This document shows, one piece after another, positions 4,200 through 6,157 of a stretch of DNA of 6,157 nucleotides. A program made the translations under genes and the position numbers. The stretch is from NCBI GenBank assembly GCA_003250455.1, contig QKGK01000551.1, positions 1 to 6,157 of the forward strand, written 5' to 3'. Position 1 is the stretch's first letter, and each line of letters opens with the position of its first letter. The notes under the pieces were generated by a model. It saw only the letters and a list, made by a program, of their open reading frames with translations. It made no database searches and was not told where the DNA came from. The DNA is from Chloroflexota bacterium. Its GTDB lineage: Bacteria; Chloroflexota; Anaerolineae; Anaerolineales; UBA11579.

Positions 4200-4453
4200 T
4201 GGCTGGCTGATTGTACTCTTGTAGTACCTTCCCTTGGGGTGCAGACCCACCCGGAACCTTGGGAGAAAGGATGCCAACAAAATGAAAGTGAAAACGATTG
4301 AAACCTATAAGGTCAAATGTTGTGGTCTTACACACACTTTGCACAAAGGACAAACTTGGCGTTGTCCCCGCTGCGGTAAAGTGTACAAGTTCCACTAGAC
4401 CAAATGTGTATTTGGGTGATAACCCGGGCAGATAACCAACCTTCAGCCAGCCA
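4200..4453. repeat. 11-bp perfect inverted repeat enclosing the zinc-ribbon ORF
   Basis: TGGCTGGCTGA (4200-4210) is the exact reverse complement of TCAGCCAGCCA (4443-4453). The arms bracket 232 bases containing a 38-codon ORF. Complementarity ends abruptly on both sides and no target-site duplication is evident (flanks CATTAA and CCTATG), so a MITE-like element is possible but unproven. Confidence 0.5.
4282..4398 (+). CDS. Tiny zinc-ribbon protein, 38 residues
   Basis: The frame encodes a basic 38-residue protein. It has C13-C14 with H18 and H21 in KCCGLTHTLHKG, and a CPRC knuckle (C28-C31) in WRCPRCGKVYKFH at the C-terminus. A CPxCG knuckle with an upstream Cys/His cluster is typical of zinc ribbons; the compact size recalls Com-type zinc-finger translational activators of Mu-like phages, by analogy only. 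The first knuckle is CC rather than CxxC, so a Cys/His set such as C14, H18 or H21, C28 and C31 would be needed to bind zinc. ATG at 4282 is preceded by AAAGG (4266-4270) 11 bases upstream; the same frame could start at TTG 4234 (54 residues). A 6-bp hairpin CCAAAT/ATTTGG follows the TAG at once. Nucleic-acid binding is likely if expressed. The minus-strand frame across it lacks any recognisable domain. Confidence 0.6.
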   Translation: MKVKTIETYKVKCCGLTHTLHKGQTWRCPRCGKVYKFH

Positions 4454-4558
4454 CCTATGCGGACAAGACCCTCTGCTTTACGAATGAAACTCGACTAAAT
4501 CACTCACCAACGCGCAAGGGCTTTTTTGGGCACCCCGGCGCATATGATTATTTTCCCC

Positions 4559-5431
4559 TCATCCTCCCACTGCGGCGATCAAACTCTCCGGCACCCAGAA
4601 GCTGCCGTAACCGGCAAACAATATCACCACTGCGCTCACGATCAGCACGATCGCCGCGCCGATCAGCACCCGGTCGCGGGTCGTATAAGTCAGCTCCTGC
4701 AGCCAGGTGCGCGGGCCGATGCCAAACGCCCGCAGGTCCATGGCGTCGATGATGTCCTCACTGCCAATGATCGCATGGATGATCACCGGCACCATGATCG
4801 GCCCCAGCTTGCGCACCTGGGCGATCAACCCGCCGCTGATCTTTTCCAGCTCGTAACCGCGCGCCCGCTGTGCGTCCATCGTCAGCTGGAAATCCCGCCC
4901 AAAGGTAGGGATAAAGCGCATCGTCAGGTCCATGGCGTAGGCGATCTTATCCGGCAGGCCCAGCCCGCGGAAAGTGATCCCGTAATAGGCCGGGTCCAGT
5001 GAATAGGGGATCAGGATGGTCATCACCGCGATGCTGAACACCCGCACAAGCTGGCTGAGCGCAAAGAAAGACCGCTCCACGGTGATCTCCAGGGTGGGCT
5101 GCCAGCCGAAGATGGTAAAGGGTGCCTCCAGCTTGCGGATCAGGTGCTCCACGTCATACACCTCCATCCCGCCGCGCCCGGTCAGGAAGGTGAGGAATGA
5201 AAAGAACAGGATGAAGGCCCCGATGAACAGGAACGCCTTGCGGATCTCCTCCCATTTGATCCCCGAAGTGAGCAGTGCCACCAGGGCGATCGCCATCAGC
5301 GGCAATAGGAAGCGTATGTCCCAGAAGAACAGCGTGGAGGCCAGGAATGCTCCGTAGAAGATCAGCCACGCCCGCGGGTCGAAGGACTGGATCAGTGATT
5401 TTCGTTTGCGGTAGCGCCAGGTAACCAGCAT
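4559..5431 (-). CDS. ecfT: ECF transporter T component (EcfT/CbiQ family transmembrane protein)
   Basis: This 290-residue integral membrane protein couples the ATPase pair to the substrate-binding S component in energy-coupling-factor importers of vitamins and trace metals. Hydrophobic segments lie at about 22-36, 39-56, 66-83, 121-144 and 256-276. Between the fourth and fifth is the cytoplasmic coupling region with two motifs: DAQRARGYE (186-194, intact A190-R191-G192) and DAMDLRAFG (229-237), where the second Ala-Arg-Gly motif is LRA instead. These helices contact the ATPases in known ECF structures. The start is ATG at 5431; an in-frame TAA stands 12 bases upstream of it, and AAGG (5445-5442) lies 10 bases before. 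The gene follows the S-component gene after a hairpin-rich 162-base gap, probably in one transcript. No ATPase gene follows. No terminator is evident directly after the stop. Confidence 0.9.
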   Translation of the reverse strand: MLVTWRYRKRKSLIQSFDPRAWLIFYGAFLASTLFFWDIRFLLPLMAIALVALLTSGIKWEEIRKAFLFIGAFILFFSFLTFLTGRGGMEVYDVEHLIRKLEAPFTIFGWQPTLEITVERSFFALSQLVRVFSIAVMTILIPYSLDPAYYGITFRGLGLPDKIAYAMDLTMRFIPTFGRDFQLTMDAQRARGYELEKISGGLIAQVRKLGPIMVPVIIHAIIGSEDIIDAMDLRAFGIGPRTWLQELTYTTRDRVLIGAAIVLIVSAVVILFAGYGSFWVPESLIAAVGG

Positions 5432-5456
5432 GGAATCAAAGCCTTACATTTGCGTG

Positions 5457-5600
5457 TGGTGAGCGGGTGAACCGCCGTCCACCCACTCACCAATGATTAG
5501 TTAGTGCCTAACCATTGCGCCCTTGTCACAATGGAAACTGCCAGTCGTGTAGAAATGCTTTGCATTTCTACAAACGATAAGCCACTCTGTAGCTTATCGT
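5457..5600 (-). promoter_or_regulatory. Cluster of four hairpins between the S and T genes
   Basis: Four inverted repeats are packed here. (1) 5457-5469 with 5480-5492, 13 bp, one mismatch. (2) GTTAG/CTAAC (5500-5504, 5508-5512) extended by CAATG/CATTG (5491-5495, 5513-5517). (3) A perfect 11-bp stem TGTAGAAATGC/GCATTTCTACA (5548-5558, 5562-5572). (4) A perfect 9-bp stem ACGATAAGC/GCTTATCGT (5574-5582, 5592-5600) that includes the S-gene stop codon. None is followed by a T tract. CCATTG (5512-5517) can pair instead with CAATGG (5529-5534), so alternative folds exist. They may stabilise the S mRNA or set the S:T ratio; no known riboswitch motif was recognised. Confidence 0.6.
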
Positions 5601-6157
5601 CCAGACTGCCGCTGGACGGAAGCATACGCCGCCACGAACAGCGGCACCAGGATGGCAGCAAAGATCAGGTTCGGGCCAGCCGCGGGCAGGAACTCACCGA
5701 CGATCGCCGCAGCAGGCGAAAAGCCGTTGATCCAGATATCCGAGAGGGCCGCAAACCCAATGCCTAATATATTCCCTAACATCGACCAGATCACCGCCGC
5801 GGCCACATTCTCATCCTTGAACAGGAAGCGCACCGCCAAGATAAGAACAAAGCCCACCAGGATCGAAACCCCTGCGAAAGTCGAGATCTGCGCGTCGCCG
5901 AAGATGCCGTTGTCCACATCGAAGAACAACATATTGGCTTCTGCTTTGTTCAGGAAGAAGATCACCACGGTCACCAGGGCCAGCACGCCGCTGATCCACA
6001 GCACAGTGTTGGTGGCCTTCTTGCGGTCCTTGGCCAGCATCACCAGACCAGCGATAAGGCCAACCAGCCCGTTGCCGATGCTCCACTGCGGAGAGAGGCC
6101 AAAGCCGGTCAGGGCGTCGCCGAACATGTTGCCAACCGCCCCGGTAAAGAAGCCCAC
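5594..6157 (-). CDS. ECF transporter S component, 5' end outside the window
   Basis: The window holds the C-terminal 188 codons of a membrane protein that enters at the right edge; the first visible codon, GTG, is more likely an internal Val than a start. Segments typical of ECF S components are visible: VGFFTGAVGNMFGDALTG near the beginning (the G-x3-G-N-x2-G-D pattern), SPQWSIGNGLVGLIAG (22-37), and five or so hydrophobic helices at about 31-41, 52-70, 93-113, 117-137 and 163-181. The S component binds the vitamin or metal substrate and topples in the membrane when coupled to the T component. The substrate cannot be named from this part. The stop TAA lies within a 9-bp hairpin, and the T gene follows in the same direction 162 bases on. 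About one third of the protein is missing. Confidence 0.82.
   Translation of the reverse strand: MGFFTGAVGNMFGDALTGFGLSPQWSIGNGLVGLIAGLVMLAKDRKKATNTVLWISGVLALVTVVIFFLNKAEANMLFFDVDNGIFGDAQISTFAGVSILVGFVLILAVRFLFKDENVAAAVIWSMLGNILGIGFAALSDIWINGFSPAAAIVGEFLPAAGPNLIFAAILVPLFVAAYASVQRQSGR

Larger units (their letters stand above)
3930..4281. other. Gene-poor spacer with dyad element and predicted small-RNA unit
   Basis: No protein gene is supported here. Contents from left to right: a short stretch (3933-3960) whose minus-strand translation LENLIAALGE resembles the T-component tail; AT-rich DNA with a dyad around CCACATGTGG (4012-4021); a minus-strand terminator (4061-4087) ending a predicted small RNA; its promoter (4131-4159), the -10 of which overlaps the loop of a perfect 7-bp hairpin GTATGCT/AGCATAC (4120-4126, 4136-4142); and the left arm of an inverted repeat (4200-4210). 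GC content rises from the AT-rich left to the right. Confidence 0.6.

Noticed and set aside
4156..4395. Minus-strand open frame of 79 codons antisense to the zinc-ribbon ORF
   Set aside because: Its translation shows no domain or sensible composition and it has no good ribosome site, while the plus-strand frame has a clear Cys/His pattern.
4510..4558. T-rich stretch (4522-4527) after the T component gene as a terminator
   Set aside because: No stable inverted repeat lies next to the T run in either orientation.
5432..5593. Possible known riboswitch (TPP, cobalamin) before the T gene
   Set aside because: None of the conserved core sequences of those riboswitches is present; only unassigned hairpins are seen.

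Overview
The window looks like a chromosomal segment from a Chloroflexota bacterium, most likely of the Anaerolineae type. This is inferred from protein style (guanylate kinase with a GPSGVGKD P-loop, GAST-type rhomboid, ECF transporter S and T proteins), GC-rich housekeeping genes, and intergenic DNA rich in short palindromic and tandem repeats. No rRNA, tRNA, CRISPR array or complete insertion sequence is visible.

Left part (1-2481, + strand). The last codons of a gene whose tail resembles HD-GYP proteins run into a heptamer tandem repeat and a strong terminator. A small VOC/glyoxalase-fold gene (267-653) follows, with its own promoter; the end of its reading frame is tandemly duplicated just downstream. 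After a palindromic intergenic repeat comes a two-gene operon: guanylate kinase (gmk, 977-1600, GTG start) and a seven-helix rhomboid protease (1610-2386, TTG start). It ends at a bidirectional hairpin terminator shared with a convergent gene.

Middle part (2502-4560). A minus-strand gene encodes a protein with an extremely acidic, aromatic-studded tail. Divergent to it, in visibly AT-rich DNA, lies a two-gene unit: an 84-residue protein overlapping by 11 bases a nucleotidyltransferase-fold protein. Its promoter is so close to the ATG that the mRNA is probably leaderless. The arrangement resembles toxin-antitoxin or MNT-type two-gene modules, but the function is not established. Next comes poorly charted DNA with a predicted minus-strand small RNA of about 64 nt (4061-4124) that has its own promoter and terminator, and a 38-residue zinc-ribbon ORF (4282-4398) enclosed by an 11-bp perfect inverted repeat.

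Right part (4559-6157, - strand). An ECF-type vitamin/micronutrient transporter is encoded: the substrate-binding S component (5' end outside the window), then the T component. They are separated by a gap packed with at least four hairpins. No ATPase gene is visible, so it must lie upstream of the S gene or elsewhere.

The most interesting parts are the predicted sRNA plus zinc-ribbon segment, the nucleotidyltransferase pair with a D-x-N active site, the altered GMP-binding residues of the guanylate kinase, and the hairpin-rich S/T spacer.
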